From Roseiarcus sp963726105 (GTDB taxonomy: Bacteria; Pseudomonadota; Alphaproteobacteria; Rhizobiales; Beijerinckiaceae), in assembly GCA_963726105.1 (NCBI GenBank), contig CAVSBJ010000012.1:372001-436000 (forward strand): DNA of 64,000 nucleotides, written 5' to 3'. Of this stretch, positions 53,624 through 62,442 are shown one piece after another. A program made the position numbers and the translations under genes. The stretch's first letter is position 1, and the number at the start of each line of letters is the position of its first letter. The notes below the pieces were generated by a model. It had not been told where the DNA came from. It saw only the letters and a list, made by a program, of their open reading frames with translations, and did no database searches.

Positions 53624-55042
53624 CTATCTTTCCATCGGTTGGCGAGCGTTTTCTTCTGCCGCGCGGTAGCGGATGGCGGATTCAACCATCGCCGGCAAAC
53701 GTGTCCACAGCACCGCGAGACCCACCAGCGAACTTCCGGCGCCCGCAATCGACATAAACCAAATGGTCTTGAGAGGGAGCCAACCATAAAGTCCTCCAAG
53801 CAAGATAGAGCCGATGACAAGTGCGGCGGGGATGAACTCGATGACGAATCTCAAGGCCTGGGATCGAAAGATGGAGGTAACCTCCATGAACGGCACCGCC
53901 AGCGATTGCGCCGCGCCGATAAGGGCAAAAGCCGCAATAATCTGTCCGGTGTTGAGCCAACGGTCACCGAGCACTGCGGGCGCAAAAGCCGGCGCGGCGG
54001 CGCCGAGCAACAGGATCGGGACGGCCACAAAGAGGAGGCTCGCAAGAAACACCCTGCGCGCAAGCGGGACGACGACCGTGCCGTGCGGAAGCTGGCTGAT
54101 GACGCTCGTGAAAATGGCGCCAAGAGGCAGCGACGCAACGGCGAGCGGCGCCGCGACCAGCCGATAGGCGATTCCACAATATCCGGCAATTTCGGCGCCG
54201 TAGAATAACGATAGAAGCAACGGCGGAAGGTTGCTGACCGCGAGAAAGCTGATCTGCGCGGGCAGCACGTAGACGGGAAAGCGGCTTTGGGCTCTAGCGT
54301 GCTGTAACACCACTGTCCATCGATTCGGGACCAGCGCCGAAAGGTCGCTCAAACTCACCGTTCTCGAGAAGATAAAAGTCGAATAGGCGATGTGACTGAT
54401 GAGATGAGCGCCAATCAGGATTATGCCACTTGCTGGCACTGTGAGCCCGGCGACAAGCTGCATTCCAGTCATGGCTGCGGGTTGAGCGAGGCGAGCGATC
54501 CCGAGTGTAGAGATTGCTTCCGACTTGACAGCCCACGCTGACGATGCAGACCACATGCCCGCGAGGAAGAGCCCAAAAGGCAGAAACCACGCCATCCATC
54601 GCGCCGCCGGGCTTACCGTCCCCATCAATTGCCGGGAAAACATGAATAGGGCAACGGCGGCGACGCTGCTCATGATCGTGATTGTGAGAACTGATAGTGC
54701 AAGCGTGCTACTGGCTTCCTGTTTATTGCGAGCCGCATAGAGCGCAGATTCGAATTTCAACCCGACGATTGGACCGCCAATATTCACGATCGACAAATAA
54801 ACCGTGAAGAGCCCAAAATCAGAGGGCGTATAGAGTCGCGACAGCATGGGGAGGGCGATTACGAACGACGCCTGTCCTAACGCGGTGAGCGCCGACAGGC
54901 TCATTACTTTGCGAGCGAACGGACCGAATGCCGCCGCGACCATATTGGAGCGCGCGCGAAGCGCCTGCACAGCTCTCCAGGCGGGAAAAGTCCGAAGCGG
55001 CAACGACACCCCTGGCGCGCGTCCGCTAGGCGACATTATCAT
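53624..55042 (-). CDS. Polysaccharide flippase (Wzx/oligosaccharide transporter family)
   Basis: A 472-residue integral membrane protein with about twelve hydrophobic helices. The N-terminal block MSLSALTALGQASFVIALPM and LSRLYTPSDFGLFTVYLSIV is typical of MATE-like Wzx/RfbX flippases, which move lipid-linked repeat units across the inner membrane. Charged residues are sparse and spread between helices, and the central half is rich in Ala/Leu/Ile. The 5' end overlaps the sugar transferase gene by 17 bases; several ATG/GTG codons near the start leave its exact position open. It is the last gene of the minus-strand arm of the locus. Confidence 0.85.
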   Translation of the reverse strand: MIMSPSGRAPGVSLPLRTFPAWRAVQALRARSNMVAAAFGPFARKVMSLSALTALGQASFVIALPMLSRLYTPSDFGLFTVYLSIVNIGGPIVGLKFESALYAARNKQEASSTLALSVLTITIMSSVAAVALFMFSRQLMGTVSPAARWMAWFLPFGLFLAGMWSASSAWAVKSEAISTLGIARLAQPAAMTGMQLVAGLTVPASGIILIGAHLISHIAYSTFIFSRTVSLSDLSALVPNRWTVVLQHARAQSRFPVYVLPAQISFLAVSNLPPLLLSLFYGAEIAGYCGIAYRLVAAPLAVASLPLGAIFTSVISQLPHGTVVVPLARRVFLASLLFVAVPILLLGAAAPAFAPAVLGDRWLNTGQIIAAFALIGAAQSLAVPFMEVTSIFRSQALRFVIEFIPAALVIGSILLGGLYGWLPLKTIWFMSIAGAGSSLVGLAVLWTRLPAMVESAIRYRAAEENARQPMER

Positions 55043-55766
55043 TTCCTGATGCGACCGCGCGCTCGAGGCGGCTGGAGATCGCCCGACCGATCATCGGATT
55101 GGGTGCGCGAGGAAAGAAGATGCTCCAAATGGTCGCCAGAAGAATGCGCATATCGGCCAATGGGCCCATGTCACTGACGTAGTGCGCGCACAATTCGCAT
55201 TTCAGCGGCATGATCCGTTCACGATAGAACCTTGCGGGGTCTGAAGCCCGGGCGAGCAGTTCGCTCTCGTCGCGGAGCAGCACCGACGCGTAATCGGTCA
55301 TGCCTGGCCGGACCGATACCATTACGGCGCGCTGCGATCGAGAGTAGTGAAACATAAGGTCCGGCGTTTCCGGACGGGGACCCACAAGGGACATTTCGCC
55401 CTGAAGCACGTTGAACAACTGCGGCAGTTCGTCGAGCTTGGCGCCGCGCAAAAAGGCGCCAACACGCGTCACGCGGGGATCGCCGGCAATCGTCAAACCC
55501 GGTGCGCCCCCTTTCGGGGCGGGAGTCATCGAGCGGAACTTGTCAATCTCAAATGGCCTCCCCGCCCGGCCGACCCGAACTTGGCGATAGAATACGGGCC
55601 CACCATCCTCAAGCCGGATAGCGATGGCGATCGCTGCGAAGACCGGGGCGAGAACCACGATTCCGATCGCCGCAACGAGCATGTCTTCGAGCCGTTTTGT
55701 CGCCATGCGCCAGGACGTCCCCGCTGTCGTCCGCAGCGCCATTGAACGCCCGCTCATTGGCGTCAC
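55026..55766 (-). CDS. Priming sugar-phosphate transferase (WcaJ/PglC type)
   Basis: A 246-residue polyprenyl-phosphate glycosyl-1-phosphate transferase (PF02397), which starts repeat-unit synthesis by moving a sugar-1-phosphate onto undecaprenyl phosphate. The single N-terminal hydrophobic segment VAAIGIVVLAPVFAAIAIAI is followed by the core GPVFYRQVRVGRAGRPFEID, KFRSM, LRGAKLDELPQLFNVLQGEM and SLVGPRPE. The absence of a long multi-helix N-terminal region makes it the short PglC-like form. It overlaps the aminotransferase gene by four bases (ATGA) and the flippase by 17, so the three are one operon. Confidence 0.92.
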   Translation of the reverse strand: MTPMSGRSMALRTTAGTSWRMATKRLEDMLVAAIGIVVLAPVFAAIAIAIRLEDGGPVFYRQVRVGRAGRPFEIDKFRSMTPAPKGGAPGLTIAGDPRVTRVGAFLRGAKLDELPQLFNVLQGEMSLVGPRPETPDLMFHYSRSQRAVMVSVRPGMTDYASVLLRDESELLARASDPARFYRERIMPLKCELCAHYVSDMGPLADMRILLATIWSIFFPRAPNPMIGRAISSRLERAVASGNDNVA

Positions 55767-56908
55767 TGCAGCGCTCCGCGCAGCGCAGATATGACTTCGT
55801 CCGCCTCAACCTCGCCCATTCCCGGATAGAGCGGAAGCGTTAGCGCGCCCTCGAAATATCTATCGGCAACTGGAAAGGACCCAGCCTGGTCATGAAGCTG
55901 GCGACGCCAATAAGTCATCTGGTGGAGCGGTCGGTAGTGAACGGAACTGCCAATGCCTTTTGCCGTGAAACGTTCGATCACGTCGTCTCGACCCGTGCGC
56001 GCTTCCGAGCGGATTCGAATGGGAAACAGGTGCCAGGCGTGGAGTCCATTTTCGGGCGCACGCGCTGGTAGATCGATAGGCAAATCCGCGAGCTGCTCGA
56101 GATAGCGCTCGGCGATCGCCTCTCTGCGGGCTTGAAATTCGTAGACCCGCTCCAACTGCGCCAATCCAATGGCAGCGGCGAGATCGGTCAGGTTGTATTT
56201 GAAGCCGGCGGCAACAATGTCATACGACCAACTCGCCCCGACGCGGTTGAATTTGTCAAAGGCGTCACGATTTAGCCCGTGACTACGCATCGTTCGAGCC
56301 CGCGCAGCCAACATTGGGTCCCTCGTCGCGATCATTCCGCCCTCACCGGTGGTGATCGTCTTATTGGCGTAAAAGCTAAAGACGCACGCATCGGATTCCG
56401 ATGCGCCGACTAGGTGTTGATTCCTATGCGCCGGTAGAGCGTGCGCTGCGTCCTCGACCACTTTGAGGCCGCGCCGCCGGGCGAAGGTGGCTATCGCCTC
56501 GCCATCGCATGGCCAACCGCCAAAATGGACAGGCGCAATCGCCTTGCATTGCGGTGTCCATTTCCGATCGGCATCATCAAGGTCGATCGTAAGCGAGACG
56601 GGATCGACGTCGACAAGTATAATGTCGGCGCCAAGATGATGAAATGCGGCAGCTGTCGCCGAGAACGTGAGCGTCGGCACCAACACCCCGTCGCCGGGCC
56701 CTATGCCGCAAGCTTCGGCAGCCAGGTGGATCCCTGCGGTGGCAGAATTGACTGCCACAGTCTCGACCCCCCCTCCGAGAAGATCGGCGAAGCGCTCTTC
56801 GAATTCACGACATTTGCGTCCGGTTGTGAGCCACCCAGACTGAAGGACGGCAAGTGCAGCCTCAACCTCCCGATTGCCGATCGAGGGTTGAAAAAAAGGG
56901 ATGCGCAT
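55763..56908 (-). CDS. DegT/DnrJ/EryC1-type sugar aminotransferase
   Basis: PLP-dependent aminotransferase of nucleotide-sugar 4-keto groups, 381 residues from the ATG at 56908 (the frame extends 12 codons upstream with an alternative start). Conserved blocks: QSGWLTTGRKCREFEERFAD, NSATAGIHLAAEACGIG, VLVPTLTFSATAAAFHHLGA, VVEDAAHALPA and the lysine motif FSFYANKTITTGEGGMIAT; then GFKYNLTDLAAAIGLAQLER and YRPLHQMTYWR. With the 4,6-dehydratase across the divergent promoter it could form a UDP-4-amino-4,6-dideoxy-GlcNAc (inference). Confidence 0.93.
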   Translation of the reverse strand: MRIPFFQPSIGNREVEAALAVLQSGWLTTGRKCREFEERFADLLGGGVETVAVNSATAGIHLAAEACGIGPGDGVLVPTLTFSATAAAFHHLGADIILVDVDPVSLTIDLDDADRKWTPQCKAIAPVHFGGWPCDGEAIATFARRRGLKVVEDAAHALPAHRNQHLVGASESDACVFSFYANKTITTGEGGMIATRDPMLAARARTMRSHGLNRDAFDKFNRVGASWSYDIVAAGFKYNLTDLAAAIGLAQLERVYEFQARREAIAERYLEQLADLPIDLPARAPENGLHAWHLFPIRIRSEARTGRDDVIERFTAKGIGSSVHYRPLHQMTYWRRQLHDQAGSFPVADRYFEGALTLPLYPGMGEVEADEVISALRGALQ

Positions 56909-57212
56909 GCTCGGCCTCTGTCCCACGCGGGAATCGAGCCTCACCGTCGCGCATCTTGTTCAGCGGCATAAGCGTGAATCAGGTGGAGGGCGCCGTAGAT
57001 TTGGAAGTACGGCTACGCCTTTCGTTTCTTCCCTCACTACGCATGCTGGCGCAAACTAAAGCCTTTTTTGGCTCTTCCTCCGTTTGTCCCTCGACCGCAT
57101 GATGGCTTGGCACTGCTACAATCCGGAGCTCACATTCGTGTGCGCGGCGATCGATGCAGGCGGGTGGCGAGCGGGAAGTCTGCGCCGGGTCGTCGGCGGA
57201 CTAGGGGAACAA
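56909..57212. other. Divergent promoter region of the exopolysaccharide locus
   Basis: About 300 bases separate the starts of the two arms. No operator or -35/-10 pair stands out. An open frame runs from 57084 into the dehydratase gene, but its first 43 codons lack homology and the better ribosome site (AGGGGAAC) is before 57213. Confidence 0.4.
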
Positions 57213-58439
57213 ATGTCTTCACAACCAGCATCGAGGCTCAATGCGGCGCAAGCCCTGTCTGTAAGCGGACTCCCGGCGCTCGGGACTGCCGCGTCGTTCC
57301 GCCAAGGCGTTTCCGCAGAGGGCGTTTGGGGCCGCAGCGTGCTCGTCACGGGAGCGGGAGGCTCCATCGGCTCCGAGCTCGTGAAACAGATTTCCAGGCT
57401 CGCGCCGAAGCGGCTCTGTCTGGTCAATTCCTGCGAGTTCAACCTCTATCAAGTCAGCTACCCGCTCGAGCGGGAACGGCCGGTCAAAAATTGGAGCGCG
57501 TGTATTTGCGACATTCGCGACGAGATCGCGATGCGTCATCTCTTCTTGCGCGAATCTCCTGATATTGTCTTTCATGCCGCGGCGCTCAAGCACGTCCCCC
57601 TGCTCGAAGAACACAATGTTGTCGAAGCTGTCCTGACAAATGTTCTTGGGACGAAGGTCGTCATGGACCTCTGCTGCGCGACTGGCGCGGACTTCATCGC
57701 GATTTCAACCGACAAAGCCGTCAACCCCTCGTCGCAAATGGGACTGACGAAGCGCGTGGCGGAGATCTACATCCATGATCGCGCCCTGCGACACCCGGAT
57801 GCGAGAGTAAGCCTCGTTCAATTCGGCAACGTGGTGGGCTCGTCAGGCTCAGTCGTTCCGCTTTTCCGCAAACAAATCGAGGCCGGAGGCCCGGTGACCG
57901 TCACCCACCCCGATATGACTCGATATCTCATGTCGATCGAGGACGCGGTGAGGCTAACGCTCGCCGCCGCGAGCCTGCCGCAGGCGGGCTTCGCGCTATA
58001 TGTGTTGGAGATGGGCAAGGCGGTGAGAATATTCGATCTCGCGGTCGAAATGATAACGTTCGCTGGAAAGCGGCCATTTATCGATATCGACGTCACATTC
58101 GTGGGCGTTCGTCCGGGGGAGAAACTTCACGAAGAACTAAGTTACGCTTGGGAACGTCTGTCTCCGACGGCGGTCGCGGGCGTGCGCTCGGCCACGCCTG
58201 ATTTCGATCCGCGGCCTAAACTCCGCAAGATCGATGAACTGATGGCCGCGGCCCAGGCGCGTGATTGCGATTGGATTAAGCGTGTTCTGCCGCAGATCGT
58301 GCCGGAGTACGCGCCCGGCGGTAATTCGCAAGGGGTGGCGGATCGCGCGAGAGATCGTGCGACGAATCGCGGCCAGAAATTCGGAGAGCAGAATCGTGGC
58401 CGAAAGGGTCATTCGCAGTCGGCGATCGCCGCGCCATGA
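57213..58439 (+). CDS. Soluble nucleotide-sugar 4,6-dehydratase/epimerase (CapD/WbpM C-domain type)
   Basis: An extended SDR enzyme of 408 residues. Cofactor loop VLVTGAGGSIGSELVKQISR, HAAALKHVPLLEEHNVVEAV, the catalytic region AISTDKAVNPSSQMGLTKRV in which Met replaces the usual Tyr (the Ser-Met-Lys arrangement of WbpM-like dehydratases), VQFGNVVGSSGSVVPLFRKQ, VTHPDMTRYLMSIEDAV and VGVRPGEKLHEEL. It lacks the N-terminal membrane domain of WbpM/PglF, resembling CapE/FlaA1-type soluble enzymes. Likely substrate is UDP-GlcNAc, which GlmS and GlmM next door help make. It overlaps the next gene by four bases. Confidence 0.9.
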   Translation: MSSQPASRLNAAQALSVSGLPALGTAASFRQGVSAEGVWGRSVLVTGAGGSIGSELVKQISRLAPKRLCLVNSCEFNLYQVSYPLERERPVKNWSACICDIRDEIAMRHLFLRESPDIVFHAAALKHVPLLEEHNVVEAVLTNVLGTKVVMDLCCATGADFIAISTDKAVNPSSQMGLTKRVAEIYIHDRALRHPDARVSLVQFGNVVGSSGSVVPLFRKQIEAGGPVTVTHPDMTRYLMSIEDAVRLTLAAASLPQAGFALYVLEMGKAVRIFDLAVEMITFAGKRPFIDIDVTFVGVRPGEKLHEELSYAWERLSPTAVAGVRSATPDFDPRPKLRKIDELMAAAQARDCDWIKRVLPQIVPEYAPGGNSQGVADRARDRATNRGQKFGEQNRGRKGHSQSAIAAP

Positions 58440-59734
58440 GAATGCCGGCGAAATTCGCCGAGTTCCCCGCGTGCTCGCAGGTATCCGGGATTCGTAAACC
58501 CTTCAGGACCGCTCGCGGGGCGGCGGTATTTGCAATGACGATGATCATCTCGCCCGCCTGGGCCGAGTATACGGTGCAACAGGGCGACACAATCGAAATC
58601 GAGGTCGCGGGGATTCCGGAACTCAAACAGCGCAGCACCGTGCAGCCGGATGGCGCGATTGCGTTCCCCTTGGTCGGCGCGCTCGCGGTCGAGGGCCTCA
58701 CACCGAGCCAGCTGCGCTCGGCGGTGCAGACGCAATTGGCAAAGAAAATCTACCGGCAGCGAGCAAACGACGGGCGCGAGATGCTCATGGTCATTCAGCC
58801 GGAGGAAGTGAGCGCGGCCGTCGTCGCCTATCGTCCTATCTATGTGACCGGCGACGTGCTCAAGGCGGGCGAACAAACGTTCTTGCCGAAAATGACGGTC
58901 AGACAGGCCTTAGCTTTGGCCGGAGGAACGGATGTCAGCGCCCGGTTCGGCAGACCGACGCGGGATTTGTCCGCCCTGAGGGTCGATTTCGAGCTTGCAT
59001 GGGTAGACTTCGCCAGCGCGACGGCGAGAATCGCACGCGCCACCGCGGAGCTGACCGGCGCCAACGAACTCGGCAAAGTCGACTTTCCAACCGGGCCTCT
59101 GCCGAGGGAGCGGCTTGCCGAAATCGAGAGGTCGGAAAACGCGATCTTTCAGGCGCGCCAGGCCGACTACCAGCGCGAGCACGATTTTCTCAAATCCACT
59201 GTGGATCAGGCAGACGAGAGAATTGCCGTCGTGGAAAAGCAGCAAGCAGAAGAGGAGCAAGGCAGTCGGGCCGATACGCTCGAACTCAAGAGACTCGTCG
59301 AGCTCCTCAGCAAGGGGCAGGAAACCAATCCTCGCGTCACTGATGCCCGCCGAGCGTTGCTGCTCTCCTCAACACGAGCGCTGCAAGTTAACGTCGAACT
59401 GCTCGAGCTGAAGCGGCAGAAAAGCGACAGTGTCCGCAAAGCTCAGCATTTCGAGGACGAGCGCCGCATCGCGCTCCTGAAAGAGCTGGAAGAGGCCACG
59501 AGCGCCAAGACAATCGCTCAGATAAAAATTCAGGGCCTTGAATCGGAGCTTCGATTGGGCCCGCCAACTGCCGTCGGCATTGAAGACAACACGCCGCGCA
59601 CGATCGAGGTCGTACGGCAAGGGACCGGCAATCGCTCCAAGTTCTTAGTTGACGAGGACTATGTTCTCATGCCGGGTGACGTCATCAACGTAACGCTTCA
59701 GCCACCGGAGAGGTCGGCCGACGCCGATCGGTGA
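58436..59734 (+). CDS. Polysaccharide export protein (ExoF/Wza-related)
   Basis: A 432-residue exported protein: N-terminal signal region ending in ISPAWA, then a Poly_export domain (YTVQQGDTIEIEVAGIPELK, VQPDGAIAFPLVGALAVEGL), a SLBB-like part (RPIYVTGDVLKAGEQTFLPK, VRQALALAGG), and a long alpha-helical coiled-coil stretch from about residue 190 to 370, closing with VLMPGDVINVTLQPP. This layout is that of rhizobial ExoF rather than the shorter Wza; there is no lipobox Cys. ExoF-type proteins form the periplasmic/outer-membrane export path together with a Wzc-like copolymerase, encoded about 750 bases downstream. Confidence 0.88.
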   Translation: MRMPAKFAEFPACSQVSGIRKPFRTARGAAVFAMTMIISPAWAEYTVQQGDTIEIEVAGIPELKQRSTVQPDGAIAFPLVGALAVEGLTPSQLRSAVQTQLAKKIYRQRANDGREMLMVIQPEEVSAAVVAYRPIYVTGDVLKAGEQTFLPKMTVRQALALAGGTDVSARFGRPTRDLSALRVDFELAWVDFASATARIARATAELTGANELGKVDFPTGPLPRERLAEIERSENAIFQARQADYQREHDFLKSTVDQADERIAVVEKQQAEEEQGSRADTLELKRLVELLSKGQETNPRVTDARRALLLSSTRALQVNVELLELKRQKSDSVRKAQHFEDERRIALLKELEEATSAKTIAQIKIQGLESELRLGPPTAVGIEDNTPRTIEVVRQGTGNRSKFLVDEDYVLMPGDVINVTLQPPERSADADR

Positions 59735-59933
59735 CACCATCGCGGAGCTTTCTGCGGCGTCGGCCAATCCCAGAAGGCGCGCTCGACAGCGCCAACGTAC
59801 GAGTAAAAGTCGCGTGGAACGGCTCAACAGTACGAGGAAACCCGAACTCCGTGAGTTCCCCAGCGAGTCGCCGAGGCCGTAGATCACTGCGCGGAGGAGC
59901 GGCGCACGTTGTCCTCCCGCCAATATGAAGGGC

Positions 59934-59967
59934 AGGGCTTCATAACCAATCGCGATCTTGAAGCCCT
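59934..59967. terminator. Hairpin downstream of the export-protein gene
   Basis: Arms AGGGCTTCA and TGAAGCCCT (9 bases, perfect) with a 16-base loop, about 200 bases after the stop codon. No T-run follows, so a terminator role is only possible; it could equally be an operator or RNA stem. Confidence 0.3.
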
Positions 59968-60068
59968 GGTCATTGGGATATGGCCCTTTTCGGCTTTAAA
60001 TAGTGCTCCGCTCCCCTTGCCGAGTTTGACGTCCACCTCGGACGTCTAGTTGGGCGCGCAATACTTCC

Positions 60069-60293
60069 TTAGACGTAGGCGCTAATCACTTTGCGCTCCC
60101 GAGGAAAGATGATCTCAGCCAAAATTCTTTTGATTCGCCAGAACGTTGCGTTGACTCCCGCGCTGTATCCGCGGACCTTCTGGGTGCCAAAACCGCGCAC
60201 CGGCAATCCCGCCAGCGCACCGCGAAAGGGGCGATCTATGAGTGTGCATTTGCCCACTATCCGCGGCAGGGAAGCCAATGTTCGACGGGCCAC
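60069..60293 (-). CDS. Uncertain small ORF
   Basis: A 74-codon frame from a GTG: MARRTLASLPRIVGKCTLID, then RPFRGALAGLPVRGFGTQKV to FPRERKVISAYV. It remains open upstream to about 60370 without an ATG (ITVVVGIRAIVARRTLAS). Composition is protein-like, but no domain or ribosome site was recognised. It may be the tail of a decayed gene on the opposite strand from its neighbours. Confidence 0.2.
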   Translation of the reverse strand: MARRTLASLPRIVGKCTLIDRPFRGALAGLPVRGFGTQKVRGYSAGVNATFWRIKRILAEIIFPRERKVISAYV

Positions 60294-60483
60294 GATGGCG
60301 CGAATCCCAACGACAACGGTGATTTCGCATTCAGACGCCCGAGCTTGTGGTTGCTTATTCGCTTGTCCTCATTGAGCGCCCGAGCGCGATGAAGATCACA
60401 AGCGTCGCTGCAAAGGCAACCTCCGCTTGACGACCGAGCGCGCGACCGTGGGCCAAAGGGCAGGCAGGGAAAAGGCTTTAGCA

Positions 60484-62292
60484 ATGAACATGAGCTCGCG
60501 CTCGCCTCACTTCGCACTGGTCGAGAATCAGCCCGTTCCGTTGCGAGGACCGCCCCCTTCAAGCAGGGTTCGCCAATATGACCTCAGGCGTGCGCTCCTT
60601 CACATCAGACGCCGACTTGGGATCATCGTCGCGAGCATTGTTGTGGGGACGTTGCTTTCACTTGTGGTCACCGTCTTGCACAAACCGAACTACACCGCGA
60701 CGGCGCTCCTGGCGGCGAATGGGTCGAGTGACGATAGAACGGGCCGTCCTGATGACGCTTCAGTGGATACTCAAATCGCCATGCTCCAGTCGTCGGTCTT
60801 TGTGGCGCATGCCTTTGGGGTTTTATCGACCGACGAGCGCCTAAAATCCCTCGTGCCGGACTCAGTCGATTTGGAGCGTCGCCTCAAAGTCAATCAAGTC
60901 ATGAGGTCGCGCCTAATCGCCGTCAATTTCACCGCGAAATCTCCCACCGACGCCGCCGACATTGCCAACACGATCGCGCGACTTTATGTCGAAGATCCTT
61001 TACTTCAGGGCGCACAAAGCCTTGACGACGCAAACGGAACGCTTTCGCAGCAAATCGCCGTCCTCGAGGCTGAGCTAAAGCGTGTGGAAGGCCTAGAGGC
61101 CAAGCCGTCAGCGTCTTCCGACACTGCCGCGATCGGCAAAGTCTCAGATCTTCGCAACGAAATTGCCGCTCTGAAGTTAAGCCAAATATTGGCGCGCCGA
61201 AGGCAAGAGAGCAGTCAGCAGTCGCTGGCTTTGTCGCCCCCAATCCAGCTCATCGCGCTGGCAAAGCCGCCAGAGCGCCCGACCTCCCTAAGCTCCAAGT
61301 TTATCGTCATTCCCGCAGTCCTGTTTTCTGCGATTTTCGGCGTTGCTCTCGCGCTTGTGGTCGGCGCGCTCGACAAGCGTATTTACCTTCCGTCCGACCT
61401 TAAGGACAACTTTGCCTTCCCTTATTCGGGTGGGATCCCGCAGCGAGGACGACGCGGCGTTTTCTCGAAACCAGGCGCTCCTTCGTCCGGCGTCGGCTAT
61501 TTGCGCGCAGTCGACGCCGTCGTCACTGAAACCTTGCTGCTGCAGAAGGTTGAGCGACGCATCATCCTCGTTACGACCAGCGAAGCCGACGATCACGCAT
61601 TCGAATTTGCGTCGAGCATCGCGTCTGCCGCCGCGCGCATGCGGCAGCGAGTGCTTCTGGTCGATCTCAATACGATGCCGCCTCGGCATCGTCCATCGGG
61701 ACGGCGTAAGTCGGGCCCTGCCCCGAACGTGTTCGACGTCCTCGGCGGACGCTGTCCGCCAAGCGTCGCGATTCAGAGCGTTCCTACGACTGATTTCGAT
61801 TATCTGCCTGGCGGATCCGACGTCGGTGTTGACTTGCTAGCCTTGATCGCGTTTGGGCAACTGAAGCAATTGCTGGCCCAACTAAAGCCGCGCTATGATT
61901 GGGTCATCCTGAGAGGTCCCCCAGTTATCGGGGTGAGCGCAACGCGGCTCATCGCCGCAGCAGTCGACGCAACAATTCTTGTTGTCAGATCGAAGGCGTC
62001 GAGATTTCCGGCGGTCAGAGACGCTCTCGATCTCCTCGCCTCGTCCGTGACGCTAGATGCTTTCGCCGATGTCTCGCCTCAAATCCTCACCGTCCTCACA
62101 GATGCTCCGAGAACAAGCCTTCCCACGGCATTCCGGGACAAGAAGGCCCCAAAGCGCCCAGACTTACACTTTAACCCCTCGGTTTCGGCGGCGCGATCGC
62201 GTTCAGACGCAGGACCCGAAAAGTCGGTCGATGGCTCGAACCCGGAGAACGGACCTAATCGTCTCGTTCCGTCGCACGGACTGACCCCGTGA
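60484..62292 (+). CDS. Wzc/ExoP-like polysaccharide copolymerase with degenerate kinase domain
   Basis: A 602-residue inner-membrane protein. The Wzz-type part has a first helix LGIIVASIVVGTLLSLVVTV, a periplasmic region with YTATALLAANGS and DTQIAMLQSSVFVAHAFGVL, coiled coil, and a second helix FIVIPAVLFSAIFGVALALV. The cytoplasmic part is laid out like a BY-kinase: RIILVTTSEADDHAFEFASS, RVLLVDLN (Walker A' like), YDWVILRGPP and DATILVVRSKASR. The Walker A lysine/threonine loop (usually PGEGKS/T) is replaced by SEADDHAFE, and no C-terminal tyrosine cluster is seen, so kinase activity is probably lost. Start taken at the ATG at 60484. Such proteins set chain length with the export protein. 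Confidence 0.82.
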   Translation: MNMSSRSPHFALVENQPVPLRGPPPSSRVRQYDLRRALLHIRRRLGIIVASIVVGTLLSLVVTVLHKPNYTATALLAANGSSDDRTGRPDDASVDTQIAMLQSSVFVAHAFGVLSTDERLKSLVPDSVDLERRLKVNQVMRSRLIAVNFTAKSPTDAADIANTIARLYVEDPLLQGAQSLDDANGTLSQQIAVLEAELKRVEGLEAKPSASSDTAAIGKVSDLRNEIAALKLSQILARRRQESSQQSLALSPPIQLIALAKPPERPTSLSSKFIVIPAVLFSAIFGVALALVVGALDKRIYLPSDLKDNFAFPYSGGIPQRGRRGVFSKPGAPSSGVGYLRAVDAVVTETLLLQKVERRIILVTTSEADDHAFEFASSIASAAARMRQRVLLVDLNTMPPRHRPSGRRKSGPAPNVFDVLGGRCPPSVAIQSVPTTDFDYLPGGSDVGVDLLALIAFGQLKQLLAQLKPRYDWVILRGPPVIGVSATRLIAAAVDATILVVRSKASRFPAVRDALDLLASSVTLDAFADVSPQILTVLTDAPRTSLPTAFRDKKAPKRPDLHFNPSVSAARSRSDAGPEKSVDGSNPENGPNRLVPSHGLTP

Positions 62293-62442
62293 TGGCGATC
62301 GGGTCGGCGCTCTGGCGGGCATGAGAATCGGGCGCCGTGGCTGTCCGGAGATGGCAGCTTTCCCATTCACCGAGCCCACCCTCTTGAGGACGCCACCAGC
62401 ATCTCGAGGCGGGCAATCTAGCAGGTTCCTTAAGGGAAAGGC

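Larger units (their letters stand above)
59735..60483. other. Long gap inside the exopolysaccharide locus
   Basis: About 750 bases between the export protein and copolymerase genes, unusual in an otherwise tight cluster. It contains a hairpin at 59934-59967 and one minus-strand frame (60069-60293) of uncertain reality; the rest shows no recognisable coding sequence. It should also contain the promoter of the downstream genes. Confidence 0.5.
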
